64,000 nucleotides of DNA, from the NCBI RefSeq assembly GCF_021568315.1, contig NZ_JAKGSI010000004.1, forward strand, positions 1-64,000, in the 5' to 3' direction. Source of the DNA: Corynebacterium uropygiale (GTDB lineage: Bacteria > Actinomycetota > Actinomycetes > Mycobacteriales > Mycobacteriaceae). The position numbers were made by a program, and so were the translations under genes. Of this stretch, positions 52,329 through 63,159 are shown piece after piece (position 1 is the stretch's first letter; the number at the start of each line of letters is the position of its first letter). Below the pieces are notes generated by a model. The model searched no databases, had not been told where the DNA came from, and saw only the letters and a list, made by a program, of their open reading frames with translations.

Positions 52329-53062
52329 CGCGCACCACCCTCCATCACGGCACGTTCGAGGTCCCCATAGCGCGCGCACACGTCGGGGATGTGTGCGTCG
52401 ATCAGGATGGAGCCGCTGCCCACGACGATGACGCGGCTGGCACACCGTCGGGCATCCTCACCGTGATGGGTGGAAAGGAGCACGCAGCGGCCCTCGGACT
52501 CCGCCCAGTAGCGGATACGCTCGCGCAACCAGTGAATGCCCGCGACGTCGAGCCCGTTGAAAGGCTCATCTAGGAGCACGCACGCCGGGCGCGCAAGCTC
52601 CATAGCCGCGAGCCCCACGCGCTGGCGATAGCCCAAGGACAGGCGGCCCGCCGGGCGATCGGCCACCTCAGCCAGGCCCATCATGGGAAGAACCTCCTCC
52701 ACTCGACTCACCGGGATCCCGGAGAGCGCGCACAACCAGGAAAGATGACGGCGTGGCGTGTGGCGCGGGTCGACGGCACCTGGATCACAGTGCGCCGCCA
52801 CCCGGGTCAGCGGCGCCTCCCACGCGCGCGGCGGGGAACCGCACACCGTGATCTCGCCGGACTCCGGGAGGAGACTGCCGCCCACCAACTTAAGCAGGGT
52901 GGACTTGCCCGTCCCGTTGAGCCCCATGAGCGCGACGACCTCCCCCGCGCGCACGGAAGCGCTCACGCCGGAGAGGACCGGCTGATCCCCGTAGCGGAAG
53001 GTCACGTCGCGGACGTCGATGAGCACGTCCCCGTGCGCGTGGGAGGCCGGGGTGGGCCCCAT
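52325..53062 (-). CDS. ABC transporter ATP-binding protein
   Basis: The 245-residue ATPase has Walker A GLNGTGKST, a signature LSLGYRQRV, Walker B CVLLDEPFNGLD and H-loop STHHGEDA, with the LSLGxRQR variant common in exporter ATPases. The start at 53062 (MGPTPASH) follows AGGGG by 10 nt; an ATG at 53083 overlapping the upstream gene is possible. Confidence 0.85.
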   Translation of the reverse strand: MGPTPASHAHGDVLIDVRDVTFRYGDQPVLSGVSASVRAGEVVALMGLNGTGKSTLLKLVGGSLLPESGEITVCGSPPRAWEAPLTRVAAHCDPGAVDPRHTPRRHLSWLCALSGIPVSRVEEVLPMMGLAEVADRPAGRLSLGYRQRVGLAAMELARPACVLLDEPFNGLDVAGIHWLRERIRYWAESEGRCVLLSTHHGEDARRCASRVIVVGSGSILIDAHIPDVCARYGDLERAVMEGGAR

Positions 53063-53075
53063 CTGCTCGCCGCCC

Positions 53076-53870
53076 CTAACCATTGCAGTGGATGGGGAGG
53101 CCGACGGTGCGCACGCCCTCGCACACGGAGGAGTTAGCGAGCTGCCACACCCCATTGCGGTAGACGAAATGAATGCGCAGGTGAATGGAGGGGCGCCCCG
53201 CTGATCCCGAGTCGAGGGTCGCGGTCAGGGTGTCCCCGTTGCGCTCGAGGGGCCCGGAGATCCGCTTCCAGCCCAGGGGCGCCCGGAATAGCCCCAAGCG
53301 ATAGACCGTCTGTGGCACGACGACGGCCGCTGGGCCGGCCTCGAGGTTGGCCGCTTTGGCCCCGTCCGAGGCGGGGGTGGCGACAAGGAAGTGGACGATG
53401 CCGTTGAGATCATCGAGGGAGGGCTCGGGGGTGGTCACGCGGAAATCCGCAGCGAGGGGCGCCGGAGGCTCCCATCCGAGGGAGGGGTTCGGCGCGGGCG
53501 CGGGCGCAGGCTCTGCGCTCGGGCTGGGCGTGGCGCTCGACGCGCCGGTGGCTGCCGGGGCGCCGGTGGCGGCGCCGAGCTGTCCCTCGGGGAGGGCGGT
53601 CGGTGTCGGGGCCGCTGGCGTCGTCGACGAGGACGCGGCGGAGGTAGAGGCGGTTTCGCTGCCCGAGACCGAGGTGGCCGGGCTAGCCGGGGCGCCCGGG
53701 CTGGGGCTCACGGTCACCGTCTGGGCGTCGGCGGCCACGGCGCTCGGCCGCGGCTCGCGCTGGAAGGCCAGAACCCCCAGCGTGAGTATGAGCGCGGCCA
53801 CGATGGCGGATGCTCCCGCGGAGACCGCCACCGTGGGCCAGTGAATGGGTTGATGGTGTCGCCAGGGCAC
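53076..53870 (-). CDS. membrane-anchored protein with MTB12-like C-terminal domain
   Basis: The 264-residue protein has one membrane segment (about 18-38), a Pro/Ala/Ser/Thr-rich linker of about 90 residues and a globular extracellular domain from about residue 145. The domain pattern (LNGIVHFLVATPASDGAKAANLEAG then beta-rich segments and FVYRNGVWQLANSSVC, in parts) resembles the low-molecular-weight antigen MTB12/CFP2 of mycobacteria. Two Cys near the end may be linked. It is likely the first gene of an operon with the ABC exporter and is preceded by a strong palindrome. Confidence 0.7.
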   Translation of the reverse strand: MPWRHHQPIHWPTVAVSAGASAIVAALILTLGVLAFQREPRPSAVAADAQTVTVSPSPGAPASPATSVSGSETASTSAASSSTTPAAPTPTALPEGQLGAATGAPAATGASSATPSPSAEPAPAPAPNPSLGWEPPAPLAADFRVTTPEPSLDDLNGIVHFLVATPASDGAKAANLEAGPAAVVVPQTVYRLGLFRAPLGWKRISGPLERNGDTLTATLDSGSAGRPSIHLRIHFVYRNGVWQLANSSVCEGVRTVGLPIHCNG

Positions 53871-53892
53871 AGTGCCCCTCCCTCATCATTAA

Positions 53893-53922
53893 TGACGTAT
53901 ATTACATGCCGATTATACGTCA
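53893..53922 (-). promoter_or_regulatory. palindromic operator overlapping a TATAAT promoter
   Basis: TGACGTATA (53893-53901) and TATACGTCA (53914-53922) are perfect 9-bp complements 12 bp apart, and TTA/TAA extend the symmetry. On the minus strand a consensus TATAAT (53917-53912) sits inside the right arm. A dimeric regulator bound here would block transcription of the MTB12-like gene. Confidence 0.55.
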
Positions 53923-53934
53923 CTAAGGGAAGGC

Positions 53935-56130
53935 TCATCTCACCTTTTGGGCCTCGGCGGCAGAGATTCCCGTCACCTTCCAGATGAGCCAGGCGTACTC
54001 GAAGGCGGTCTGCCGCCACAGCTTGTAGCGCCCGGAGACGCCGCCGTGCCCGGCATTCATCTCCGTCTTGAGGAGGAAGGTGCCGCCGGTGGCGGTGTCG
54101 CGGAGCTTGGCGATCCACTTGGCCGGCTCCACGTAGAGCACGCGGGTGTCATTGAGCGAGGTCACCGCCAGGATGTCCGGGTAGTCCTGCGCGCACACGT
54201 TGTCATAGGGCGAGTAGGAGGCCATGTAGTCGTAGACCTCGGGATCGTGGTAGGGATCCCCCCACTCCTCCCACTCGGGGATGGTGAGCGGCAGCTCCGG
54301 CTTGAGGATGCTCGTGAGGGCGTCGACGAAGGGCACGTCCGCGAGGATCGCGCAGAAGCGGTCCGGGGCCATGTTCGCGACGACACCCATGAGGAGCCCA
54401 CCCGCCGATCCCCCATACGCGGCGAGGCTCTCGGGGGTGCTCATCCCGCGGGCGATGAGGTCATCGGCCACCGCGATGAAGTCCGTGAAGGTGTTCTTCT
54501 TGTGCAGCTGCTTGCCCTCGTCGTACCACCGTCGGCCCATCTCGCCGCCGCCGCGGACGTGGGCGATCACCACGACGATGCCGCGGTCCAGCAGGGAGAG
54601 GAAGGAGCGGGAGAAGAAGGGGTCGGTGGAAGACTCGTAGGAGCCATAGCCGTAGAGGAGGGTGGGGTGCGGGCCGGCGTCGAGGTCGACGTCCGCGCGG
54701 CTGAGCACGGAGACGGGGATCTCGGCACCGTCCGCGGCGGTGGTCCACAGGCGCACGGCGCGGTAGTCCTCGGGGTTGTGGCCGCAGGGGACCTCCTGCT
54801 CCTTGAGGAGGGTGCGCTCGCCGGTGGCAACGTCCAGGCGGTACACGCGCGAGGGCGTCGTGAAGGAGGTGTAGCCCAGCATGAGGATGGGGGCCTCCCA
54901 CTCGGCCATGCCGCCGGCGGAGGCGCTGTAGAGCTCCTCGTCGAAGGTGATCTCCTCGAAGGAGGTGAAGCCCTCGTGCTCGTCGAGGCGCATGATCGCG
55001 GTGCGGGGGATGGCCCCGCGCCGGTAGCCGAGCACAATCTGGTGGGCATAGGTATCGACGCCCTCGAGGCGCACGTCCTCCCGGTGCGGGACGAGTTCGT
55101 GCAGCTCGCGCAGGGGCGGCAGCGGGGCGTCGACCCGGCACTCCCCGAGGGAGAAGTTCGGGCCGAGCGCGTTGTGCGTGACCAGCCAGCGCTCCTCGCC
55201 GGCGATGATCGCGTGGTTGATGTCATAATCGACGCCCGGCTCCCGCTCCCACAGGCAGGTGAACTCGCCTTCGGGGGTGTCGGTGCTGAGCACCCACACT
55301 TCCTTCGTGAGGGAGGAGGCGCTCATGATGATGAGCCAGCGCTGGGAGCGGCACATCCCGACGTCGACGTTGAACTTCCCATCCTCTTCGGTGAACACGC
55401 ACACGTCCGCCGACTGCGGCGTCCCCACCCGGTGGCGCCACACCTTGTCGGGGCGCCAGGCGTCATCGACCGTGGTGTAGAAGATGTACTCCTCCCCCAC
55501 CCACGTCGCGCCATAAAACACGCCCTCGAGGCGATCCTCCAGCAGCTCCCCCGTGGCGAGGTCCTTGATGACGAGGGTGAAGCGCTCGTCGCCGGTGGTG
55601 TCCGTCGAGTAGGCGAGGTAGCGTCCCGAGCGGGTGACATCGCTCGCGCCGAGGGAGAAGAACTCGTGGCCCTCGGCGAGCTCATTGAGGTCGAGGAGCA
55701 CCTCCTCGCCCTCCGCCGGGGAGCCGTCCTCGGGGATCTGCGGCGGCTGCCAGGGGTCGGCCCCGGCGGCCTCGGCGGCCTCGGCGACCGGGATGCGGCA
55801 GGAGTAGCCGTACTCGGAGCCCTCCTTCGTCCGGCTGTAGTACCAATAGCCGCCCAGCCGCGTGGGGATGGACATGTCCGTTTCCTTCACGCGGGAGCGG
55901 ATCTCCTCAAACACCGTGGAGCGCAGGTCCTCCAGCGGAGCCAGCTGCGCCTCCGTGTAGGCGTTCTCGCGCTCGAGGTAGTCGAGGGTCTCCGGGGACT
56001 CCTTATCCCTCAGCCACTCATAATTATCGACGAAGTCCCGCCCGTGAAAACTCCTGGTCACGGGCTTCTTCGCGGCGATGGGCGGCTGGGCGGCGCCCGC
56101 CCTCTTCTCCGGCGTCACGTGTTCAGTCAT
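53935..56130 (-). CDS. ptrB: oligopeptidase B (prolyl oligopeptidase family S9A)
   Basis: This serine peptidase of 731 residues cleaves short peptides after basic residues. A seven-bladed propeller (about residues 75-430) is followed by the alpha/beta-hydrolase domain with the nucleophile in YGGSAGGLLMG and the catalytic His in NAGHGGVSGRYK. YDEGKQLHKKNTFTDFIAVA is typical of the family. The ATG at 56130 lies 7 nt after minus-strand TAGAGT, within the end of the upstream gene. Confidence 0.93.
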   Translation of the reverse strand: MTEHVTPEKRAGAAQPPIAAKKPVTRSFHGRDFVDNYEWLRDKESPETLDYLERENAYTEAQLAPLEDLRSTVFEEIRSRVKETDMSIPTRLGGYWYYSRTKEGSEYGYSCRIPVAEAAEAAGADPWQPPQIPEDGSPAEGEEVLLDLNELAEGHEFFSLGASDVTRSGRYLAYSTDTTGDERFTLVIKDLATGELLEDRLEGVFYGATWVGEEYIFYTTVDDAWRPDKVWRHRVGTPQSADVCVFTEEDGKFNVDVGMCRSQRWLIIMSASSLTKEVWVLSTDTPEGEFTCLWEREPGVDYDINHAIIAGEERWLVTHNALGPNFSLGECRVDAPLPPLRELHELVPHREDVRLEGVDTYAHQIVLGYRRGAIPRTAIMRLDEHEGFTSFEEITFDEELYSASAGGMAEWEAPILMLGYTSFTTPSRVYRLDVATGERTLLKEQEVPCGHNPEDYRAVRLWTTAADGAEIPVSVLSRADVDLDAGPHPTLLYGYGSYESSTDPFFSRSFLSLLDRGIVVVIAHVRGGGEMGRRWYDEGKQLHKKNTFTDFIAVADDLIARGMSTPESLAAYGGSAGGLLMGVVANMAPDRFCAILADVPFVDALTSILKPELPLTIPEWEEWGDPYHDPEVYDYMASYSPYDNVCAQDYPDILAVTSLNDTRVLYVEPAKWIAKLRDTATGGTFLLKTEMNAGHGGVSGRYKLWRQTAFEYAWLIWKVTGISAAEAQKVR

Positions 56131-56135
56131 GGGTC

Positions 56136-56822
56136 TCACTCTAAGTCCACGCGTCCGAGCACCGCCACCTCCGTCACACCGTGCAAGGCGTTGAGAGCAT
56201 AGACCCGCGCGCGGCCCGAGCGCGCCGCCTCCTCCACCTCGGCCACGCTGACCGGGCGCCGGCACAGCGAGTCCCAGCGCAGCTCCGGCCGGCCGGGCTC
56301 CGGCGGGCTCACGGGCTCCCCGCTCAGCAGGAGCTCCTCGCTCACGGAGGGCAGGCGGGGCCCGGCGGGGAGGATGAGCCGATCCCCCTCCAGCAGGAGG
56401 ATGGCGGAGGTGGTGGCCTCGAGCACGCGGCCTCCGCGCGCGAGGAGGAGATCATCCGCGCCGCGCCGGGCGGCCAGGGCGCGGAGCTCGCCAAGGACGG
56501 GCAGGTCCGGCCCCTTGAGCTCCGGGTGGCGGCGGGGATCACGCACGCACTCCCCGATGAGCAGCCGCGTGCGGCGGCGCCGGGGTGGGCTCGGGCGCCA
56601 GGCGAGGCGGTCCGCGCGCGCGGAGCCCTCGAGGCGGGGGAACCACTCGCCGGCGGAGGCGTCCTCGCAGGCCGCGCGCACCGAGCGGAGGAAGCGCTCG
56701 GGTGGGCGTCGGCCATAAAAGCGCTGCACGCCGTGGGTGTAGCGGCGGAGGTGGGCGTCAAGCCCGCAGAACTCGGCGGGCTGGCCGGGGAGGCGGCGCA
56801 GGTACCAGGAGTCGATGATCAT
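56136..56822 (-). CDS. pabC: class IV aminotransferase, putative aminodeoxychorismate lyase
   Basis: The 228-residue protein is short for class IV but keeps the PLP lysine (HPELKGPDL), LLLARGGRVLEATTSAILLL and the closing LHGVTEVAV. Its ATG overlaps the pabAB stop by ATGA, so it most likely converts aminodeoxychorismate to p-aminobenzoate made by the fused synthase. A second class IV enzyme is at 39412-40332. G+C is very high here. Confidence 0.8.
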   Translation of the reverse strand: MIIDSWYLRRLPGQPAEFCGLDAHLRRYTHGVQRFYGRRPPERFLRSVRAACEDASAGEWFPRLEGSARADRLAWRPSPPRRRRTRLLIGECVRDPRRHPELKGPDLPVLGELRALAARRGADDLLLARGGRVLEATTSAILLLEGDRLILPAGPRLPSVSEELLLSGEPVSPPEPGRPELRWDSLCRRPVSVAEVEEAARSGRARVYALNALHGVTEVAVLGRVDLE

Positions 56823-58675
56823 AGGTCGAGCCTCGCGATCGGGGCGAGGGCCTGGCACTTCGTGCGGACTTCCTCCCACTCGGCTTCGGGGTCGGAAGCG
56901 TCGAGGATCGCGCCGCCCACCCCATAGCTGAGCTCCCGCCCGTTCGCGACGAGGGTGCGGATCGTCATCGCGAGCTCCGCCTCCCCCTCGCCGCTCAGCC
57001 ACCCGAGGCAGCCGGAGTACACCCCACGCGGCTCCCCCTCCAGCTCCGCGAGGATCTCGCAGGTCCGCTCCTTCGGTGCGCCCGTCATGGAACCGCCGGG
57101 GAAGGCCGCCGCCAGGGCATCGACGACGTCCACCCCCGGACGGCACTGCCCGACGACGGTGCTCACCAGCTGGTGGACGGTCGCGAAGCTCTCCACCCCG
57201 AAGAGCTCCGGTACCCGCACCGAGCCCGGCGCGCACACGCGCGCAAGATCGTTGCGCACGAGGTCCGTGATCATGCGGTTTTCCGCGCGGTCCTTCGGGT
57301 GCGCGGCGAGCTCCGCCGGGTCCGCCGAGCGCGGGCGCGTCCCCTTGATCGGCCGCGACATGAGTTCCCCGCGCGCGCAGCGGAGGAAGAGCTCGGGGCT
57401 TGTGCTGAGCACCTGCGTCTCCCCGAAGCGCAGGTACGCCCCATAGGGGGCGGGGTTGTGCGCGCGCAGACGCAGGTAGTGCTCGACGCCCACCTCGCCG
57501 CGGCCGCGCAGCTGGGTGGTGAGGCACGCCTCGTAGGTCTCGCCCGCGCGGATGGCCTCCTGCACGGCGGCGATCTTGGCCAGGTACTGCTCGCGCCCCT
57601 CGCGCGCGCGGAGGCGGAGGGGCTCCGGCTCCGGCGCCCGGGCGGGGCCGGGGGCTGCGGGGGCGGGCCCGGCGAGGTGGCGGCGCAGGTCCGCGAACCA
57701 CTCCTCGTCCTCGTGGAGGCTGATGGCGTAGATGTCCGGGTTCTCCCCTGGCCCCACGAGAATCGCCCGGTCGACGAAGAGGAACTCCCCGCCGGTCTCT
57801 GCTTCGTAGCCCAGCCAGCCGACCCAGCCGGGGCGGAAGCGGAAGGGCAGGCGATCGGGGTCGGGTTCGGCGAGCAGCCGGCGGCCCGCCCAGGGGGCGC
57901 GGAGTTCGCGGTCCAGCTCCCCGCCCTCGCCGGGCGCGCCGCGGAGGCGGAGCAGGCGGGCGTCGGGGCCGCCGTCGTCGGCGAGGATGCTCCAGCCGGT
58001 GCCGGTGGAGTCATCGAGCCAGATGGCCACCTCGCGCTCGGCGAAGAGGGAGCAGAAGAGGGCTTCGGCGGTCCAGCCCTCGCGCGCGGGGAGGCGCTGG
58101 GCGCGCACGTGCGGCCAGCCGGCGAGGCGAAGGAAGTTGCGCAGAAGGGTGCGGCCATCGGGGGTGGAGATGGATTCCGGGTGGAATTGGACTCCCCACC
58201 AGGGGCGACGGCGGTGGCGCAGGGCCTGGATGACGCCGTCCTCGCTGCGGGCGAGCACCTCCATGTCCTCCCCGGGGCGCTCGACCACCCAGGAGTGGTA
58301 GCGCGTCACGCTCATGGGCGAGGGGATGGTGTCGAAGAGGGGGCTGCCGTCGTGCTCCACGGAGGAGAGCACCCCGTGGTGCGGCGGGTGGGTGCGGAGG
58401 GTGCCGCCGGCCGCCACGGCCATGAGCTGCATGCCCAGGCACACCCCGAGGACGGGCAGGCCGGAGCGGAGGGCCTCGGCGCTGAGGCCGGTGTCGGCGG
58501 GGTGGTCGGCGCGGCCGGGCCCGGGCGAGATGATGATCGCGCCGACGTCCTCCAGCGGGAGGCCCGCGGGATCATCGTTGCGGATGACCAGCGGTTCCAC
58601 TCCGAGGTGGCGGCAGTCTTCGACAATGTTGTAGGTGAAGGAGTCGTGGTTATCGACGATGAGGAGCCGGGTCAC
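56819..58675 (-). CDS. pabAB: fused aminodeoxychorismate synthase (PabA-PabB)
   Basis: The 618-residue protein joins a glutamine amidotransferase (residues 1-190; LLIVDNHDSFTYN, VLGVCLGMQ with the catalytic Cys, FHPES) to a chorismate-binding synthase domain. PIKGTRPRS has the lysine typical of PabB rather than the PIAGT of anthranilate synthase, and VRNDLARV, AFPGGSMTGAPK follow. Minus-strand TATCCT ends 8 nt before the GTG at 58675, supporting that start over a GTG two codons upstream. Confidence 0.93.
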   Translation of the reverse strand: MTRLLIVDNHDSFTYNIVEDCRHLGVEPLVIRNDDPAGLPLEDVGAIIISPGPGRADHPADTGLSAEALRSGLPVLGVCLGMQLMAVAAGGTLRTHPPHHGVLSSVEHDGSPLFDTIPSPMSVTRYHSWVVERPGEDMEVLARSEDGVIQALRHRRRPWWGVQFHPESISTPDGRTLLRNFLRLAGWPHVRAQRLPAREGWTAEALFCSLFAEREVAIWLDDSTGTGWSILADDGGPDARLLRLRGAPGEGGELDRELRAPWAGRRLLAEPDPDRLPFRFRPGWVGWLGYEAETGGEFLFVDRAILVGPGENPDIYAISLHEDEEWFADLRRHLAGPAPAAPGPARAPEPEPLRLRAREGREQYLAKIAAVQEAIRAGETYEACLTTQLRGRGEVGVEHYLRLRAHNPAPYGAYLRFGETQVLSTSPELFLRCARGELMSRPIKGTRPRSADPAELAAHPKDRAENRMITDLVRNDLARVCAPGSVRVPELFGVESFATVHQLVSTVVGQCRPGVDVVDALAAAFPGGSMTGAPKERTCEILAELEGEPRGVYSGCLGWLSGEGEAELAMTIRTLVANGRELSYGVGGAILDASDPEAEWEEVRTKCQALAPIARLDL

Positions 58676-58835
58676 AGGCACTGAGGATAGCGACCGGGCC
58701 CGGCGCGGTGGCGGGCGGGCCGGGGCAGATCCTGCCGGTGCCGTTCCCGCCCCGTCCCCACCCCTTCCCCGCGCGGCGAAAAACTGATATCATATTTATG
58801 TCACATAGACACCACTTCACCGTGAAAGGATCGCC

Positions 58836-59801
58836 ATGAGCGACACCACCCCCGCCGTCGCCGACACCCCCGTCGGCCGCGACGGCACCCGCGTCTCCAT
58901 TACCGAGAGGCCCGCGAAGGCAGGAGGGGCTGGGCTCGCCAGCCTCGCACTCCTCGTCGTCCTCGTGATTCTCGCGCTCTGCGCGTGGGGCTTCGTCTCC
59001 CAGGCCATCGCCGATGACAACGGAACCGCCGGCCCCAACTCCGGGATCTGCATGTTCGTCTGCTTCGTCGTCTTCCTCGTGACGATCCTCCTCGGCGTGA
59101 GTTCCTTCACCATCGTGCAGCCCGGACACACGAAGGTCCTCACCTTCTTCGGCACCTACGTGGGCACGGTGCGCCGCACGGGCTTCAACCTCGTTCCGCC
59201 GCTCACGAGGAAGCAGCGCGTCTCCGTCCGCGTCCACAACTTCGAGACCAACGAAGCAAAGGTCAACGACTACAACGGCAACCCCATCACGATCTCCGCG
59301 ATCATCGTTTGGCAGGTGGCCGACACCGCGACCGCCTCCTTCGCCGTCGAGAACTACGAGAAGTTCATCCGCTCCCAGGCAGAATCCGCCCTGCGGCACG
59401 TCGCCACCCAGCACCCCTACGACTCCGACATCGACGGGCGCGTCTCCCTCCGCGGCGGCACCGACGACGTCTCCTCCGAGCTCGCCCACGAAGTCGCCGA
59501 GCGCGCGGCCGTCGCCAGTCTCGAGATCGTCGAGGCGCGCATCTCCAGCCTCTCCTACGCCCCCGAGATCGCCCAGGCCATGCTTCAGCGCCAGCAGGCC
59601 AGCGCCATTGTCGACGCGCGCGAGACGATCGTCGACGGTGCCGTGAGCATGGTCCGCAGCGCCCTCGATCAGCTCGAGGCGGAAGGCATCGTGGACCTGG
59701 ATCCCGAGCGCCGGGCCGCCATGGTGTCGAATCTGCTCGTCGTCCTCTGCTCCGACAACCACACGCAGCCCGTCGTCAACACGGGTGGCCTCTACTCCTA
59801 A
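58836..59801 (+). CDS. SPFH/band-7 domain membrane protein
   Basis: The 321-residue protein has two N-terminal membrane segments (about 30-55 and 68-92) and an SPFH domain beginning VQPGHTKVLTFFGTYVGTVRRTG (in part), with a helical C-terminal region rich in Ala/Glu. SPFH proteins form membrane-associated rings or scaffolds. The AAAGGA ribosome binding site is 5 nt before the ATG and TATCAT near 58788 is a likely -10. The downstream ribbon-helix-helix gene starts 17 nt after its stop. Confidence 0.9.
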   Translation: MSDTTPAVADTPVGRDGTRVSITERPAKAGGAGLASLALLVVLVILALCAWGFVSQAIADDNGTAGPNSGICMFVCFVVFLVTILLGVSSFTIVQPGHTKVLTFFGTYVGTVRRTGFNLVPPLTRKQRVSVRVHNFETNEAKVNDYNGNPITISAIIVWQVADTATASFAVENYEKFIRSQAESALRHVATQHPYDSDIDGRVSLRGGTDDVSSELAHEVAERAAVASLEIVEARISSLSYAPEIAQAMLQRQQASAIVDARETIVDGAVSMVRSALDQLEAEGIVDLDPERRAAMVSNLLVVLCSDNHTQPVVNTGGLYS

Positions 59802-59818
59802 GAAATCGGCCCCCACCC

Positions 59819-60016
59819 ATGGCCCGAAAAGTCATTTCCTTAAGGCTCGACCCCGCCGTGCACGACGCCCTCGCCCGCTGGGCCGCCGAGGACCTCCGCA
59901 GCACCAACGCGCAAATCGAAGTCCTCCTGCGCGACGCCCTCCGGCGGGCCGGCCGGCTCCCCTCCGACGTCGGCGGCCTCCCCCGGCGCGGCCGCCCGCC
60001 CAAGGACGCGAGCTAG
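59819..60016 (+). CDS. ribbon-helix-helix (Arc-like) protein
   Basis: The 65-residue basic protein begins MARKVISLRLDPAVHDALAR, an Arc/MetJ-type strand and helix, followed by TNAQIEVLLRDALRRAG and a tail RRGRPPK that could bind the minor groove. It probably binds DNA and may regulate the SPFH gene with which it appears to form an operon. It could be an antitoxin, but no toxin gene is next to it. It overlaps the haemolysin III gene at the stop codons by 4 nt. Confidence 0.8.
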   Translation: MARKVISLRLDPAVHDALARWAAEDLRSTNAQIEVLLRDALRRAGRLPSDVGGLPRRGRPPKDAS

Positions 60017-60723
60017 CACACCACCATCCACATGGCGATCATGTGGAGAATCGCCGCGACCACCGTGGCCGCGTGGAAGTGCTCATGGAAGCCCAGGTAG
60101 CGGGCCTCGCGCCCCGGCCACTGCACGCCGTACATGAGCGCGCCGAGCGAATAGACCACCCCGCCCGCAAAGAGCAGCCACACCACCGCGGGCCCCGCGT
60201 TGTGCCAGAGCTGGGGGAGCATCGGCACGATGAGCCAGCCGAGTACCAGGTAGACCACCACGTCGATCCACCGGGGGTGCTCGATCCACACCATGGAGAG
60301 GATGACCGCCGCCACCGCCCCCGCCCACGCAATACTGAGGACCACCGCCGCGCTCGTGGCGGACAGGGTGATGAGGCAGAGCGGCGTGTACGTCGCCGCG
60401 ATGAAGATTGCGATCGTCGAGTGGTCCGCCCGACGCCACCAGCGCACCGTGCGCGTGCTCCGCCACGGCCCCAGGTGGTAGGCGGCGGAGACCCCGAAGA
60501 GCGCGATGACCCCCAGCGCATAGATCGTCACCCCGAGCCCCTGCCACCAGGGCAGGAGCATCCACGCCATCGTCGTGAGGACCGTGCCCGCAATGAGGGA
60601 TCCGATGGCCGCCCCGAAGTGCGCCCACCCCCGTCCGCTCGGGCGCGGGCCGCGGTCATAGACCTCGCGCGTGCGCTGGATGATGTGGTCATTCTCGGGG
60701 TGAGCGAGGGTGGCTGCCGACAT
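60013..60723 (-). CDS. haemolysin III family membrane protein (PAQR/YqfA)
   Basis: The 236-residue protein has seven hydrophobic segments and the family residues GVSAAYHLGPW, RADHSTIAIFIAATYTP and GFHEHFHAATVVAAILH, which provide the zinc-binding histidines of the PAQR/HlyIII superfamily. Physiological function in bacteria is unclear. Its Shine-Dalgarno GGAGG lies in the arm of an 11-bp hairpin, suggesting control of translation. Confidence 0.88.
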   Translation of the reverse strand: MSAATLAHPENDHIIQRTREVYDRGPRPSGRGWAHFGAAIGSLIAGTVLTTMAWMLLPWWQGLGVTIYALGVIALFGVSAAYHLGPWRSTRTVRWWRRADHSTIAIFIAATYTPLCLITLSATSAAVVLSIAWAGAVAAVILSMVWIEHPRWIDVVVYLVLGWLIVPMLPQLWHNAGPAVVWLLFAGGVVYSLGALMYGVQWPGREARYLGFHEHFHAATVVAAILHMIAMWMVVC

Positions 60724-60727
60724 GAAA

Positions 60728-60781
60728 GAACCTCCGGCCTAGTAGGTTACTTAAGCGTAATCTACGCCGGAGGTTCCCTCC
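60728..60781 (-). promoter_or_regulatory. Shine-Dalgarno-sequestering hairpin upstream of the haemolysin III gene
   Basis: On the minus strand GAACCTCCGGC (60776-60766) is a perfect complement of GCCGGAGGTTC (60738-60728), which contains the ribosome binding site GGAGG 6-7 nt before the ATG. GTAG/CTAC and TTAC/GTAA extend the stem. A further GGAGG (60781-60777) directly before the left arm can pair instead with its CCTCC, which would free the ribosome binding site. If the transcript starts upstream this is a switch-like leader; if transcription starts inside, it is an operator. Confidence 0.5.
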
Positions 60782-60855
60782 AGGCAAGAAGCCAGCCCCA
60801 CACGGGGCGGCGGGGCGCGGCGGCCCCGCCCCCGCCCGCGGGCTGCGGTGCCCCG

Positions 60856-63144
<2,289 letters not shown>

Positions 63145-63159
63145 GAATCGTCCCCTCCT

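Noticed and set aside
56823..57701. Long N-terminal extension of the class IV aminotransferase
   Set aside because: It overlaps pabAB in another frame and is Arg/Pro-rich; the ATGA overlap at 56822 marks the true start.
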